Positions 42,118 through 50,112 of a DNA stretch of 64,000 nucleotides are shown piece after piece. Below the pieces are notes generated by a model, which worked only from the letters and a program-made list of their open reading frames with translations, ran no database searches and was not told the origin of the DNA. Within the stretch, counting starts at the first letter, position 1; each line of letters begins with the position of its first letter. The DNA is from Hymenobacter amundsenii (GTDB taxonomy: Bacteria; Bacteroidota; Bacteroidia; Cytophagales; Hymenobacteraceae). The position numbers and the translations under genes were made by a program. The stretch lies in contig NZ_NIRR01000003.1 of assembly GCF_002204745.1 (NCBI RefSeq), positions 124,001 through 188,000 of the forward strand, read 5' to 3'.

Positions 42118-42399
42118 AGAGGAAGAGCGGCGGGCGGAACTACGGCAAGATACAACGGAATCGGGCGGACGGCCCCGGCAGAAGTCTAGTAAGCCCGCTT
42201 ACCAAACCAGTTGACCCATACAATCACTATACGTTAGCTAAACTATATAATCTTGCTTTTATACCATAATAGACACTGTCGGCTTCCTCAGCGGTGAGGC
42301 TTAAAAGTTGCTTCTTTTTCTTATTTATATGTTATTATCCCGAAATAGGAAAAATAGCACTCTAAAACTTTCCAATGTTACCCTAACTCCGTATTTTGC
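42118..42399. other. AT-rich intergenic region between divergent genes
   Basis: About 280 bp, clearly AT-richer than surrounding genes from about 42220 on. It must contain promoters for the divergent DUF58 and DUF3276 genes. A CCTCAGCGGTGAGG hairpin is at 42286-42299. No -7 box fitting TAnnTTTG was found near the DUF3276 start. Confidence 0.4.
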
Positions 42400-42813
42400 A
42401 TGCAACTTCAATCATCTTGGAATAACCAAATTTTAGCAACTAGGCCAGTGGAAGACCGTCACGACCAGGAAGAAATCTACTCCCAACGCATCAAAGCCGG
42501 TAAGCGCACCTACTTTTTCGATGTAAAAGCCACCCGCGGGCAAGATTATTACCTCACTATTACGGAAAGCAAACGCCGCCTACGCGACGACGACACGTTC
42601 TCTTACGAGAAGCACAAGATTTTCCTTTACAAAGAGGACTTCCTCAAGTTTGTGGATGCCCTGCAGGACGCTGTGGAATATGTGCGCGAGGAGTTGCTGA
42701 CGCCCGATGAAGTGGCCGAGCTCGACCGTCCCCGCCCCGCCTACGACGACCGTGACCAGCGCGACGGTGGCTACAACATTCCGCCCGCCCCCGCCACCGA
42801 TTCTGCCTACTAA
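42400..42813 (+). CDS. DUF3276 (PUR-alpha-like) nucleic-acid-binding protein
   Basis: A 137-residue protein of the DUF3276 family, which has the PUR-alpha fold for single-stranded nucleic acid. The domain core is EIYSQRIKAGKRTYFFDVKA, then YYLTITESKRR and HKIFLYKEDFLKFVDALQDA. An acidic, disordered C-terminal tail follows. Either ATG at 42400 or GTG at 42448 could be the start; the family opening would fit the later one. It is found across Bacteroidota and probably regulates RNA or DNA, but its role is not established. Confidence 0.88.
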   Translation: MQLQSSWNNQILATRPVEDRHDQEEIYSQRIKAGKRTYFFDVKATRGQDYYLTITESKRRLRDDDTFSYEKHKIFLYKEDFLKFVDALQDAVEYVREELLTPDEVAELDRPRPAYDDRDQRDGGYNIPPAPATDSAY

Positions 42814-42873
42814 CTGCCCCTGCCTAGCGAAACAAACTTTACATTACTCTTTCTGGCAACTGCCTGCCTCACG

Positions 42874-42901
42874 GCGCACCTAGCTTTTATAGCTGGTGCG
42901 C
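42874..42901. terminator. Hairpin behind DUF3276
   Basis: Arms GCGCACC and GGTGCGC with inner TAGCT and AGCT pairing. No T run follows, so it could also be a regulatory hairpin. Confidence 0.4.
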
Positions 42902-42980
42902 GTGTTGCGTTTAAGCGAAATGGCTTGGGCTTGCGCCGGGCGCCCCAGGGCACCACCCGGCTTAGCCGTTCGCCACGATC

Positions 42981-43000
42981 CGCGAAGCCGGAGCTTCGCG
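42981..43000. repeat. Short hairpin of the CGCGAAGC family
   Basis: Arms CGCGAAGC and GCTTCGCG enclose CGGA. It is a solo member of the second dispersed palindrome family. Confidence 0.6.
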
Positions 43001-43042
43001 CTACATCCTTGCGGGTACCATGCTTTCCCCAAAAAAGCCCCG

Positions 43043-43050
43043 TACCTTTG
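43043..43050 (+). promoter_or_regulatory. -7 box TACCTTTG for ychF
   Basis: The box ends 58 bases before the ATG at 43109. Confidence 0.55.
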
Positions 43051-43108
43051 CCCCCTGAACTAGGCCGATAGCCTGATTCCTTATTTCTTCAACTTACCAT
43101 CTCCTCTT

Positions 43109-44206
43109 ATGGGTCTCCGCTGCGGTATCGTCGGCCTGCCGAACGTCGGCAAATCCACGCTTTTCAACGCCCTTTCCAACGCCAAAGCCGAATCGGCCAA
43201 CTACCCGTTCTGCACCATCGAGCCCAACGTGGGCGTGATTACGGTGCCCGACGAGCGGCTGCAGATTCTGGAAGAGCTCGTGAACCCCAAGCGGGTGCTG
43301 CCCACCATCATCGAGTTCGTGGACATTGCCGGCCTCGTGAAGGGCGCCAGCAAGGGCGAAGGGCTGGGCAATAAATTCCTGGCCAATATCCGCGAGGTCG
43401 ATGCCATCATCCACGTGGTGCGCTGCTTCGACGACGAGAACATCGTGCACGTGGCCGGCGGGGTCGATCCGGTGTTCGATAAGGACGTGATTGACACCGA
43501 GCTGCAGATTAAGGACCTGGAGAGCATCGATAAGAAGCTCGCCAAGTCGGAGCGCTCGGCCAAGAGCGGCGACGCGGCGGCCAAGAAGGAAGTAGTGGTG
43601 CTCCAGCGCTTCAAGGATGCCCTCGAAGGCGGCCAGAACGCCCGCGCCCTGGAGGTAACGCCCGAGGACCTGGAAGCAGTGGCCGATTTGCAGCTGCTCA
43701 CCATCAAGCCCGTGATTTACGTGGCCAACGTGGACGAAGGCAGCATCCAGAACGGCAACGCCCACGTGGCAGCCCTACAAGCCCATGTGGCCCAGGAAGG
43801 CGCCGAAGTGGTGCTCGTGTCGGCCGCCATCGAGTCGCAGATTGCCGAGATGGAGGACCCCGAGGAGAAGGAGATGTTCCTGGGCGAGTACGGCCTCACC
43901 GAATCGGGCCTGAACCGCCTGATCCGCGCCTCCTACTCGCTGCTCAACCTGATTACCTACTTCACGGCCGGCGTACAGGAAGTACGCGCCTGGACAGTGC
44001 ACCGGGGCGACAAAGCCCCCGCCGCCGCCGGCGTCATCCACTCCGATTTCGAGAAGGGATTCATCCGCGCCGAAGTTATCAAGCTGCCCGACTACCAACA
44101 GTATAAGACCGAAGCCAAAATCAAGGAAGCCGGTAAAATGGCCGTCGAAGGCAAGGAATATGTGGTGCAGGACGGCGACATCATGCACTTCCGCTTCAAC
44201 GTGTAA
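43109..44206 (+). CDS. ychF: Redox-regulated ATPase YchF (OLA1 family)
   Basis: A 365-residue Obg-related P-loop protein that prefers ATP and binds ribosomes. The P-loop GLPNVGKSTLFNAL is near residues 8-21. FVDIAGLVKGASKGEGLGN is the switch II block, a coiled-coil insertion follows near 135-170, and the TGS domain is at the C-terminus with AWTVHRGDKAPAAAGVIHSD and VQDGDIMHFRFNV. Length and ends are exactly as in the family. It is a single-gene unit. Confidence 0.97.
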   Translation: MGLRCGIVGLPNVGKSTLFNALSNAKAESANYPFCTIEPNVGVITVPDERLQILEELVNPKRVLPTIIEFVDIAGLVKGASKGEGLGNKFLANIREVDAIIHVVRCFDDENIVHVAGGVDPVFDKDVIDTELQIKDLESIDKKLAKSERSAKSGDAAAKKEVVVLQRFKDALEGGQNARALEVTPEDLEAVADLQLLTIKPVIYVANVDEGSIQNGNAHVAALQAHVAQEGAEVVLVSAAIESQIAEMEDPEEKEMFLGEYGLTESGLNRLIRASYSLLNLITYFTAGVQEVRAWTVHRGDKAPAAAGVIHSDFEKGFIRAEVIKLPDYQQYKTEAKIKEAGKMAVEGKEYVVQDGDIMHFRFNV

Positions 44207-44224
44207 GGCAGTAAACCTGAACGT

Positions 44225-44340
44225 GTCATGCTGAGCGCAGCGGAGCGGAGTCAAGCATCTCTACCGCAGTAGGTAATCTTGTCGGCTGCATAGCAGGGCA
44301 ACGAAGCGGTAGAGATGCTTCGACTCCGCTCAGCATGACG
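44225..44340. repeat. Dispersed inverted repeat, GTCATGCTGAGC family
   Basis: The left arm has GTCATGCTGAGCGCAGCGGA and AAGCATCTCTACCGC. The right arm has GCGGTAGAGATGCTTCGA and CCGCTCAGCATGAC. The arms pair over most of about 35 nt around a 45-nt loop. It lies between ychF and the PhnA-like gene. Confidence 0.85.
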
Positions 44341-44378
44341 TTCTCTTTTACTTCCACTCTCCTCAAACCGCACTCCTC

Positions 44379-44588
44379 ATGCACGTAAAGGACAGCAACG
44401 GCAACCTGCTAGCGGAAGGCGACTCGGTGACGCTCATCAAGGACCTGAAAGTGAAGGGCTCCTCGCTCACGCTCAAGCGCGGCACAGTGGTCAAAAACAT
44501 CCGCCTCACCAACAGCCCCGCCGAAATCGAAGGCCGGGCCGGCGGCAGCACGATGGTGCTCAAAACCGAGTTCCTGAAGAAAGCCTAA
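44379..44588 (+). CDS. PhnA/YjdM C-terminal domain protein
   Basis: A 69-residue protein equal to the C-terminal domain of PhnA/Yjd[21 protein letters not shown], then [20 protein letters not shown] and [10 protein letters not shown]. The N-terminal zinc ribbon of full-length relatives is absent; many Bacteroidota have this short form. Despite the old name the family has no proven role in phosphonate use. A clean terminator follows. Confidence 0.88.
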   Translation: MHVKDSNGNLLAEGDSVTLIKDLKVKGSSLTLKRGTVVKNIRLTNSPAEIEGRAGGSTMVLKTEFLKKA

Positions 44589-44620
44589 CGCCGCAGTTTC
44601 TGCCGCCCCCGCCGTACCTT

Positions 44621-44657
44621 AAGCGCCCCGCCCGAATTGTTCGGACGGGGCGCTTTT
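44621..44657 (+). terminator. Terminator after the PhnA-like gene
   Basis: The stem AAGCGCCCCGCCCGAA pairs with TTCGGACGGGGCGCTT with one mismatch, followed by TT. It ends 16 bases before the next ATG. Confidence 0.8.
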
Positions 44658-44673
44658 GATTTCATTCATAAAT

Positions 44674-45246
44674 ATGGATAACCTAGAATCCTATTTTCAC
44701 GCGCCGTTGGCACAAGTGCTGGGGAAAAATTTGCAAGCCTGCTTTTATCATGATGTGTTCGACCAGAAATTTCTAACTACCAATGGCAAAGGAGTAGATA
44801 TAGTTGCACATCAGATAGAACTACTTTTCGACGATAATCAGACCATATTTATTTCGTGGGCAAATATTGACGGATGGCATCAATATAGCCTCAGCGTGTC
44901 AAATAAGTCTTTTTGTGTCCATGCTGAAAGATATTCGGCAAATCCAGCATTTTGGCAGCACTACATTGGTGCGAGTTTTTCTCGCTACGAAATATATGGA
45001 TACGCTACGAATCAAATTGATACACATGATTCGCACGGCCTTTTTGTTCAATCTAATTATTACTTCAATGAACCCCACCTCATTTTATTGTATTTCGACA
45101 ACGTGGTAGTTGGAGTGGCTAATTTCTATCTAGAAGAAAACTTTATTCCCAGGCTTCCAATGGGGGATGATGTTTGGATACTATTTGATCCAATGAGTAT
45201 TCAACTCTGCATAAAAAAGCTAGGCCTCGAAAAATTCGAAGCCTAG
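44674..45246 (+). CDS. AT-rich hypothetical protein, unrecognised
   Basis: The start at 44674 (MDNLESYFHAPLAQ) gives 190 residues. The protein has no signal peptide or membrane helix. It is rich in aromatic residues and Asn/Asp (NLQACFYHDVF, WANIDGWHQYSLSV, SNYYFNEPHLILLYF). I do not recognise a family; the size and character resemble immunity-type proteins of toxin systems. Codon use and base composition are far more AT-rich than all neighbours, a sign of recent transfer. Terminators lie at both ends, the second overlapping the stop codon. Confidence 0.65.
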   Translation: MDNLESYFHAPLAQVLGKNLQACFYHDVFDQKFLTTNGKGVDIVAHQIELLFDDNQTIFISWANIDGWHQYSLSVSNKSFCVHAERYSANPAFWQHYIGASFSRYEIYGYATNQIDTHDSHGLFVQSNYYFNEPHLILLYFDNVVVGVANFYLEENFIPRLPMGDDVWILFDPMSIQLCIKKLGLEKFEA

Positions 45247-45250
45247 CTTT
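45217..45250 (+). terminator. Terminator overlapping a stop codon
   Basis: AAGCTAGGCCTCGAA pairs with TTCGAAGCCTAGCTT with one mismatch. The TAG stop at 45244-45246 lies inside the right arm. Confidence 0.7.
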
Positions 45251-45268
45251 TACATATCCTTGGCAAGT

Positions 45269-46696
45269 TTACTTCCCCACTACTTTAAACAGTGTGCCAG
45301 CGCTGAGTTTGTCGGTGGTTTTCATGCCGTTGAGGATGGCCAGCTCCTCGTAGCGCTTGGAGGACACGCCGTTGGCGGCCAGGGCCTGGGCCAGCGTCTG
45401 GCCGGCTTTGGCGGTGCGGATGCGGATTTTCTCCGACTGGCGGTTGAGCTTGTTGGCATCGGTGAGGCGGCGGAAGCCCTGGGCGGTGCGCTGGAAGGCG
45501 GGGCCGTAGCTGTTGAGGGTGCCGGGGCCGCAGAGGCCGATGAGGGCGTAGAGCGTTTTGCCGTCCTGGATGATGTAGGAGAGCGTGCTGGCCTGCACGC
45601 CCTGGCGGCCCTGCTGGTCCTGGCCCACCTGGTCGCCCTGCACCACCACGGCGGGCAGGCCGTTGACGGTCGTGCTAGTGGCCTGGGGCGAGTTCAGGTT
45701 GAGTTCCTTGGCCAGGGCCTGGGCAGCTTCCTGGGCCGAGTTGCCGGGAGCCAGGGTAAGAATCTGGACGGCTTTGCCGTTGGGCTCGGCCATCTGGAAC
45801 TGCTGGGGCGAGTTCTGGTGCTGCCAGCCCTGGGGCACCGGAAACTGGAATTTCAGCTCGGGGTGGTAGAACACGCCGCTTTCCACGAAGCCCTGGCGCG
45901 GGTCGTCGCCGTAGGGCAGGCCCTCGAGCATGCGCAGGTAGCCGTTGCGGTTCACGGTGAGGGCGCGGCCGCCCTGCTGCTGTTTGGCCTTGGCGGCCAG
46001 CTGCTTCACGGTGCTGTAGCGGTCGGCCGAGTTGGGGTGGCTACTCAGGAAGGTGGGCGTGCCGCCCGCGCCGCTGGCCTGCTCCTCGCGCTGGAGGGTC
46101 AGGAAGAAGTCGGCCATGTGGGAGGCATCGTACCCGATCTTGCTCGAATAGGCCACGCCCAACTCATCGGCCTCACGCTCATCGTCGCGGCCGTACTTAA
46201 GGAACACCAGCCCCACGCCCTGGGAAAGCGGCTGGGCCAACGAGGCCACCCGCTTCGAGAAGATGGAGCCCAGCAGCAGCGCCCCGCTGGCCAGCGTGGA
46301 GCGGGTCTGCTGCTTTTCGCCGTGCTTGGCCGTAATATGGCCTAACTCGTGGCCCAGTACGCCCGCAAACTGCGCCTCATCGTTGAAATTGGCCATGATG
46401 CCGCGCGTGAAGTATACGTTGCCATCGGGGGCGGCAAAGGCGTTAATCACCGGCGAATCGACGATGGTAAACTGGTAACCAAAATCGGCACGGCTAGACA
46501 CAGCAGCCATCTGCTGGCCCTTCTGGTCGATAAATTTCTGGAGGGCCGGGTTGTTGAGCAGCCCAAATTGGGCAATTACCTGTGGGTCGGGCTCCTTGGC
46601 CGGCGGCGGCGTACGGAACGCGGTGGAGCCGGCCAGCGGCAGCAGCAGCAGCAGGGCCGCACGGCGCAGGGAGGCAGAGGAATAGGGAGTCTTCAT
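45269..46696 (-). CDS. M48 family metallopeptidase with LysM-like tail (paralogue 1)
   Basis: The start at 46696 (MKTPYSSASLRRAAL) gives a signal peptide ending near AGSTAF and 475 residues in all. The M48 zinc site HELGH lies in GVLGHELGHITAKH near 120, with the third ligand in READELG. The middle part has a conserved PELKFQFPVPQGW domain. The last 55 residues (RIRTAKAGQTLAQAL to LSAGTLFKVVGK) look like a LysM-type fold. Relatives such as BepA and LoiP work on outer-membrane protein quality. It is a close paralogue of the next gene upstream on the same strand. Confidence 0.9.
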   Translation of the reverse strand: MKTPYSSASLRRAALLLLLPLAGSTAFRTPPPAKEPDPQVIAQFGLLNNPALQKFIDQKGQQMAAVSSRADFGYQFTIVDSPVINAFAAPDGNVYFTRGIMANFNDEAQFAGVLGHELGHITAKHGEKQQTRSTLASGALLLGSIFSKRVASLAQPLSQGVGLVFLKYGRDDEREADELGVAYSSKIGYDASHMADFFLTLQREEQASGAGGTPTFLSSHPNSADRYSTVKQLAAKAKQQQGGRALTVNRNGYLRMLEGLPYGDDPRQGFVESGVFYHPELKFQFPVPQGWQHQNSPQQFQMAEPNGKAVQILTLAPGNSAQEAAQALAKELNLNSPQATSTTVNGLPAVVVQGDQVGQDQQGRQGVQASTLSYIIQDGKTLYALIGLCGPGTLNSYGPAFQRTAQGFRRLTDANKLNRQSEKIRIRTAKAGQTLAQALAANGVSSKRYEELAILNGMKTTDKLSAGTLFKVVGK

Positions 46697-46789
46697 GGGC
46701 AGCGGGAACAAAGAAGTGGGAACAGGCTCTCAACGCACCTCGACCGTAGAAAGGTTACGATAGCGGGTTGAGCAATGAGTTGCCAGGCA

Positions 46790-46823
46790 AAAAAACGCCC
46801 GGCAGCGCCATGCGCCGCCGGGC
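46790..46823 (-). terminator. Terminator after M48 paralogue 2
   Basis: Arms GCCCGGC and GCCGGGC with a T run on the minus strand lie 35 bp beyond the stop at 46858. Confidence 0.65.
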
Positions 46824-46857
46824 ATTCCGGCATTGGAAACCAAATACCCCGCCACTT

Positions 46858-48318
46858 CTACTTGCCCACTACTTTAAACAGCATCCCGCGTCCGAGTTTG
46901 TCGCTGAGCTCCATGCCGTTGAGGATGGCCATTTCCTCATAGCGCTTTTCGGGTATGCCGTTAGCGGCCAAGTTCTGGGCCAGCGTCTGCCCGGCTTTGG
47001 CGGTCCGGATGCGCACGTGCTCAGGCTGGCGGTTGAGTTTGCTGGCATCGGTGAGGCGCTGGAAGCCTTCCATGGTGCGGGTGAACACGGGCACATAGGC
47101 CGCGAAGTCCTGGGGAGAAGAGGCCCCGAGGAGCGCGTAAATCGTTTTGCCGTCCTGAATCAGGTAGGTTAGCACCTGCACACCGGCCACCTGCTGGCCC
47201 GTTTGGGGATCCTGCTGCACCTGGGTGCCCACGAAGGCCAGGGCCGGGAAACCGTTCACCGTCAGCTGGCGCGATTCGGCTACCTGCAGGTTGAGCTGCT
47301 TGGCCACGGCCTGGGCGGCCTCCTGGGGCGAGTTGCCGGGGGCCAGCGTGAGCATCATCAGGGCCTTGCCGGCGGGGTCGGCCATCTGGAACTGCTGGGG
47401 CGAGTTCTGCGACTTCCAGCCCTGCGGAATCGGGAACTGGAACTTCAGCTCGGGATGATAAAAAGCGTTGTTTTCCACGAAGCCCTGGCGCGGGTCGGCT
47501 CCGTAAGTGATGCCGTCGATCAGGCGCAGGTACTTGTCGCGGTTGACTTCGAGTGTCTGGGGCGTGCCGGGCTTCTGCTTCCACTGGGCCGCCAGCTGGT
47601 TGACATGCGTGTAGCGGTCGGCGGGGTTGGGGTGGGTGCTGAGGAAGTCGGGGATGGCCTGGCCGCCCGCCTGCTGCTGCTCGCGTTCCAGGGTGCGGAA
47701 GAAATCGGCCATTTCGGCGGCGTTGTAGCCGATTTTGGTCGAGTACTCCACCCCCAACTCATCGGCCTGGTTTTCGTCGTCGCGGCTGAATTTGAGCGTG
47801 AGCAGCTGCAACCCCTGCATGGCCTGCTCGCCGAACTGGGCCAGCCGGGGCGAGGCAATCATGGCCCCCATCAGGCCCACCTGGCTCAGGATGGCGGTAG
47901 TTTGCTGCTTGGCCGAGTGCCGGGCCGTGACGTGGCCGATTTCGTGGCCCAGCACGCCCGCGAATTGGGCTTCGTTGTTGAAATTGGCCATAATGCCGCG
48001 CGTAAAGTACACGTAGCCGCCCGGCACGGCAAAGGCATTAATCACGGGCGAATCGACGATGCGGAACTGGTAATTCAGCTCGGGTCGGTGCGAAATAGCG
48101 CCCATCCGGTCGCCCATCGTGTTGATGTATTGCTGGAGCTTCTGGTCCTGGTAGAGGCCGAACTGGGCCACCACGGCCGGGTCCGACTCCTTGCCCATAG
48201 CCAGCTCCTGCCCTTCCGACACGAGCATCACTTCTTTCTTGCCCGTAACGGGGTTGGTGGCGCAGCCGGCCAGCAGCAGCGAGGCGCTCAGCAGCGCGGG
48301 GAGAAAACGTTGGGTCAT
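46858..48318 (-). CDS. M48 family metallopeptidase lipoprotein (paralogue 2)
   Basis: The start at 48318 (MTQRFLPALLSASL) gives a lipoprotein signal with LLLAGC, so Cys19 is the lipid anchor; total 486 residues. The zinc motif is HEIGH in GVLGHEIGHVTARH, and the third ligand lies in NQADELG. The domain order matches paralogue 1, down to the tail (IRTAKAGQTLAQNL to GRGMLFKVVGK). One paralogue is lipid-anchored and the other is secreted without a lipobox. The terminator between them suggests separate transcription. Confidence 0.92.
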   Translation of the reverse strand: MTQRFLPALLSASLLLAGCATNPVTGKKEVMLVSEGQELAMGKESDPAVVAQFGLYQDQKLQQYINTMGDRMGAISHRPELNYQFRIVDSPVINAFAVPGGYVYFTRGIMANFNNEAQFAGVLGHEIGHVTARHSAKQQTTAILSQVGLMGAMIASPRLAQFGEQAMQGLQLLTLKFSRDDENQADELGVEYSTKIGYNAAEMADFFRTLEREQQQAGGQAIPDFLSTHPNPADRYTHVNQLAAQWKQKPGTPQTLEVNRDKYLRLIDGITYGADPRQGFVENNAFYHPELKFQFPIPQGWKSQNSPQQFQMADPAGKALMMLTLAPGNSPQEAAQAVAKQLNLQVAESRQLTVNGFPALAFVGTQVQQDPQTGQQVAGVQVLTYLIQDGKTIYALLGASSPQDFAAYVPVFTRTMEGFQRLTDASKLNRQPEHVRIRTAKAGQTLAQNLAANGIPEKRYEEMAILNGMELSDKLGRGMLFKVVGK

Positions 48319-48412
48319 GGGAATAGGATCAGGGTGAGAGGATACCTCTTCCAACGCAAATCCGCCCCCCGGCGTTGGCCACCGTTGCTAACATCCTCCG
48401 TAACAGGATCAT

Positions 48413-48524
48413 AGCGCGAACCGAAGGACAGCAAAGCTCCCGCTTTGCGTATCGTTGCTGACGGGCACACGACCTCGTTCAATGATACGCGAAGCGGGAG
48501 CTTCGCTGTCCTTCGGTTCGCGCT
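48413..48524. repeat. Large inverted repeat, CGCGAAGC family
   Basis: The arms run from AGCGCGAACCGAAGGACAGC to its complement GCTGTCCTTCGGTTCGCGCT and continue inward through a CTCCCGCTTTGCGTATCGTT segment. Pairing covers about 44 nt with few mismatches. The centre contains ACACGACCTCGTTCAATGAT, which recurs in reverse orientation at 51.5 kb. Confidence 0.8.
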
Positions 48525-48541
48525 GCAACCGCGCAACTACC

Positions 48542-49843
48542 CTATGCCGACTGGCCCGCTGGCGCTTCGGTTTCCGGCTCTTCGGCCTGCTCCTGCTCAT
48601 CCTCCTCCTCGGCTGTGGGGCGGCCCTGCTGGCAGTCGAGCCAGTTCATGACGGGCGTGGCCAGCACGCCGTGCATAATGATGGACACGAGCACCGTGAA
48701 GCCAGTGGTGGCCCAGAGCCCGCGGCCGTCGGGGAAGTGGCGGGCATCAAGGGCGAAGGCCAGGTAGAAAAACGAGCCGATGCCCCGGATACCGAAAAAC
48801 GAGATGACCAGCCGTTCCTGCCACGCCAGCCGGCTGCCCAGCAGCGTGAGCATCCCGCCCAACGGCCGCAACACCAGCACCAGAAACAGCCCCAGCGCCA
48901 CCCCGGTCCAGCTCAGGTGCTCGAACAGCCCCCAGGAAATTGCCCCGCCGAACAAAATCAGAATCACCACAATCAGCAGGCGCTCCAGTTGGTCGGTGAA
49001 ATCGTGCATCTCGTTCTGGTGCTCGTGGCTGCGCTCGTGGCGGCGCAGGGTGGTGGCGGCCACGAACACGGCCAGAAACCCGTAGCCGTGCACCAGCTCG
49101 GTGAGGCCGTAGGCCGTGAGCGTAACGGCCAGCGCCACGAACCCGTAGGCGCTGGGCTTGATACGGATACGGTGGGGCAAATCGAAAATCAAGTACGAAA
49201 GCCCCCGGCCCGCCAGCCAGCCGCCCAGCACGCCCATGGCCGTGCGGTAGCCCACGTCCATCCAGGTCCAGTGCCAGAGCCGCTCACCCAGGCTTTCCTG
49301 GGCGATGGGCAGCAGCGCCAGCGCCAGGTACACGAACGGAAAGGCGAGGCCGTCGTTGAGACCGGCCTCGCCGGTGAGGGCGAAGCGCACGTTGTCTTCG
49401 CGCCCTTCGCCGGGTTCGCCCACCTGCACGTCGCCGGCCAGCACTGGGTCGGTGGGGGCCAGCGTAGCGGCCAGCAGCACGGCCGCGGCGGGCATCATCC
49501 CGAACAGGCCCCAAGCCACGCTCACGAACCCACCGATGGTCACCAGCATCAGGCCCAGCACCAGCACCAGCGGAATCCGCCAGGCCTTGAGCGAAAACCG
49601 CCGGTCAATCTTGAGGCCGGTCCCGGTCAGGGCCACCGTCACGCAGATTTCGGTGAGGTGGATGGCGAACGAGGAGAACTCCACCGGATCGGGGTCGGGC
49701 AGGCCCAGCGGCAGGCTGAACAGCAGCAGGCCCAGGCCCACGAAAAAAATTGGGTACGAAAGCGCGTATTTCCTGAGCAACGACGGCAGCCAGGCCACCC
49801 CCAGAATTGATACGCCCAGCACGACGAGAATAATATTGTACAT
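48542..49843 (-). CDS. Cation:proton antiporter, CPA family
   Basis: The start at 49843 (MYNIILVVLGVSILG) begins the first helix. The 433-residue protein has about twelve membrane segments. The ion-site block is LAATLAPTDPVLAGDVQVG, followed by FALTGEAGLNDGLAFPFVYL, which matches the GExxxND motif of CPA1/NhaP-type exchangers. A C-terminal cytosolic tail is very acidic (TAEEEDEQEQAEEPETEAPA). It differs clearly from the antiporter at 38-39 kb. Neighbouring spacers on both sides carry large repeats. Confidence 0.9.
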   Translation of the reverse strand: MYNIILVVLGVSILGVAWLPSLLRKYALSYPIFFVGLGLLLFSLPLGLPDPDPVEFSSFAIHLTEICVTVALTGTGLKIDRRFSLKAWRIPLVLVLGLMLVTIGGFVSVAWGLFGMMPAAAVLLAATLAPTDPVLAGDVQVGEPGEGREDNVRFALTGEAGLNDGLAFPFVYLALALLPIAQESLGERLWHWTWMDVGYRTAMGVLGGWLAGRGLSYLIFDLPHRIRIKPSAYGFVALAVTLTAYGLTELVHGYGFLAVFVAATTLRRHERSHEHQNEMHDFTDQLERLLIVVILILFGGAISWGLFEHLSWTGVALGLFLVLVLRPLGGMLTLLGSRLAWQERLVISFFGIRGIGSFFYLAFALDARHFPDGRGLWATTGFTVLVSIIMHGVLATPVMNWLDCQQGRPTAEEEDEQEQAEEPETEAPAGQSA

Positions 49844-49894
49844 GCAACAGGTTGGGTTGGTGGAGGGGCTGGTTGGGGGAAACCAGCCCGACAT

Positions 49895-50112
49895 AGGGCG
49901 GGGCTTCGCTTCGCTGTCCTGCGGTTGCCCCCACCCGCCAGCAAACGGGAACTGCTAGAACAACTCAGGCGGCTTTTGTTTGACGCTAATCGTTGAATGG
50001 CGGGCGGGGGCAACCGCAGGACAGCGAAACCCCGCTCCTACCTCGTTCTATCGGTGTCGTTGAATGGCGGGCGGGGGCAACCGCAGGACAGCGAAGCGAA
50101 GCCCCGCCCCTA
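49895..50112. repeat. Three-copy repeat cluster, two direct and one inverted
   Basis: One copy (about 49897-49938) reads CGGGGCTTCGCTTCGCTGTC onward. The second (about 49999-50040) and third (about 50068-50112) are in the opposite orientation and contain GGCGGGCGGGGGCAACCGCA. ATCGTTGAATGGCGGG or TGTCGTTGAATGGCGGG precedes the direct copies. The third copy ends inside the stop codon of the DUF5103 gene. Confidence 0.75.

Noticed and set aside
49895-50112. Repeat cluster considered as a CRISPR array
   Set aside because: Only three units, one inverted, with unequal spacing and no cas genes.
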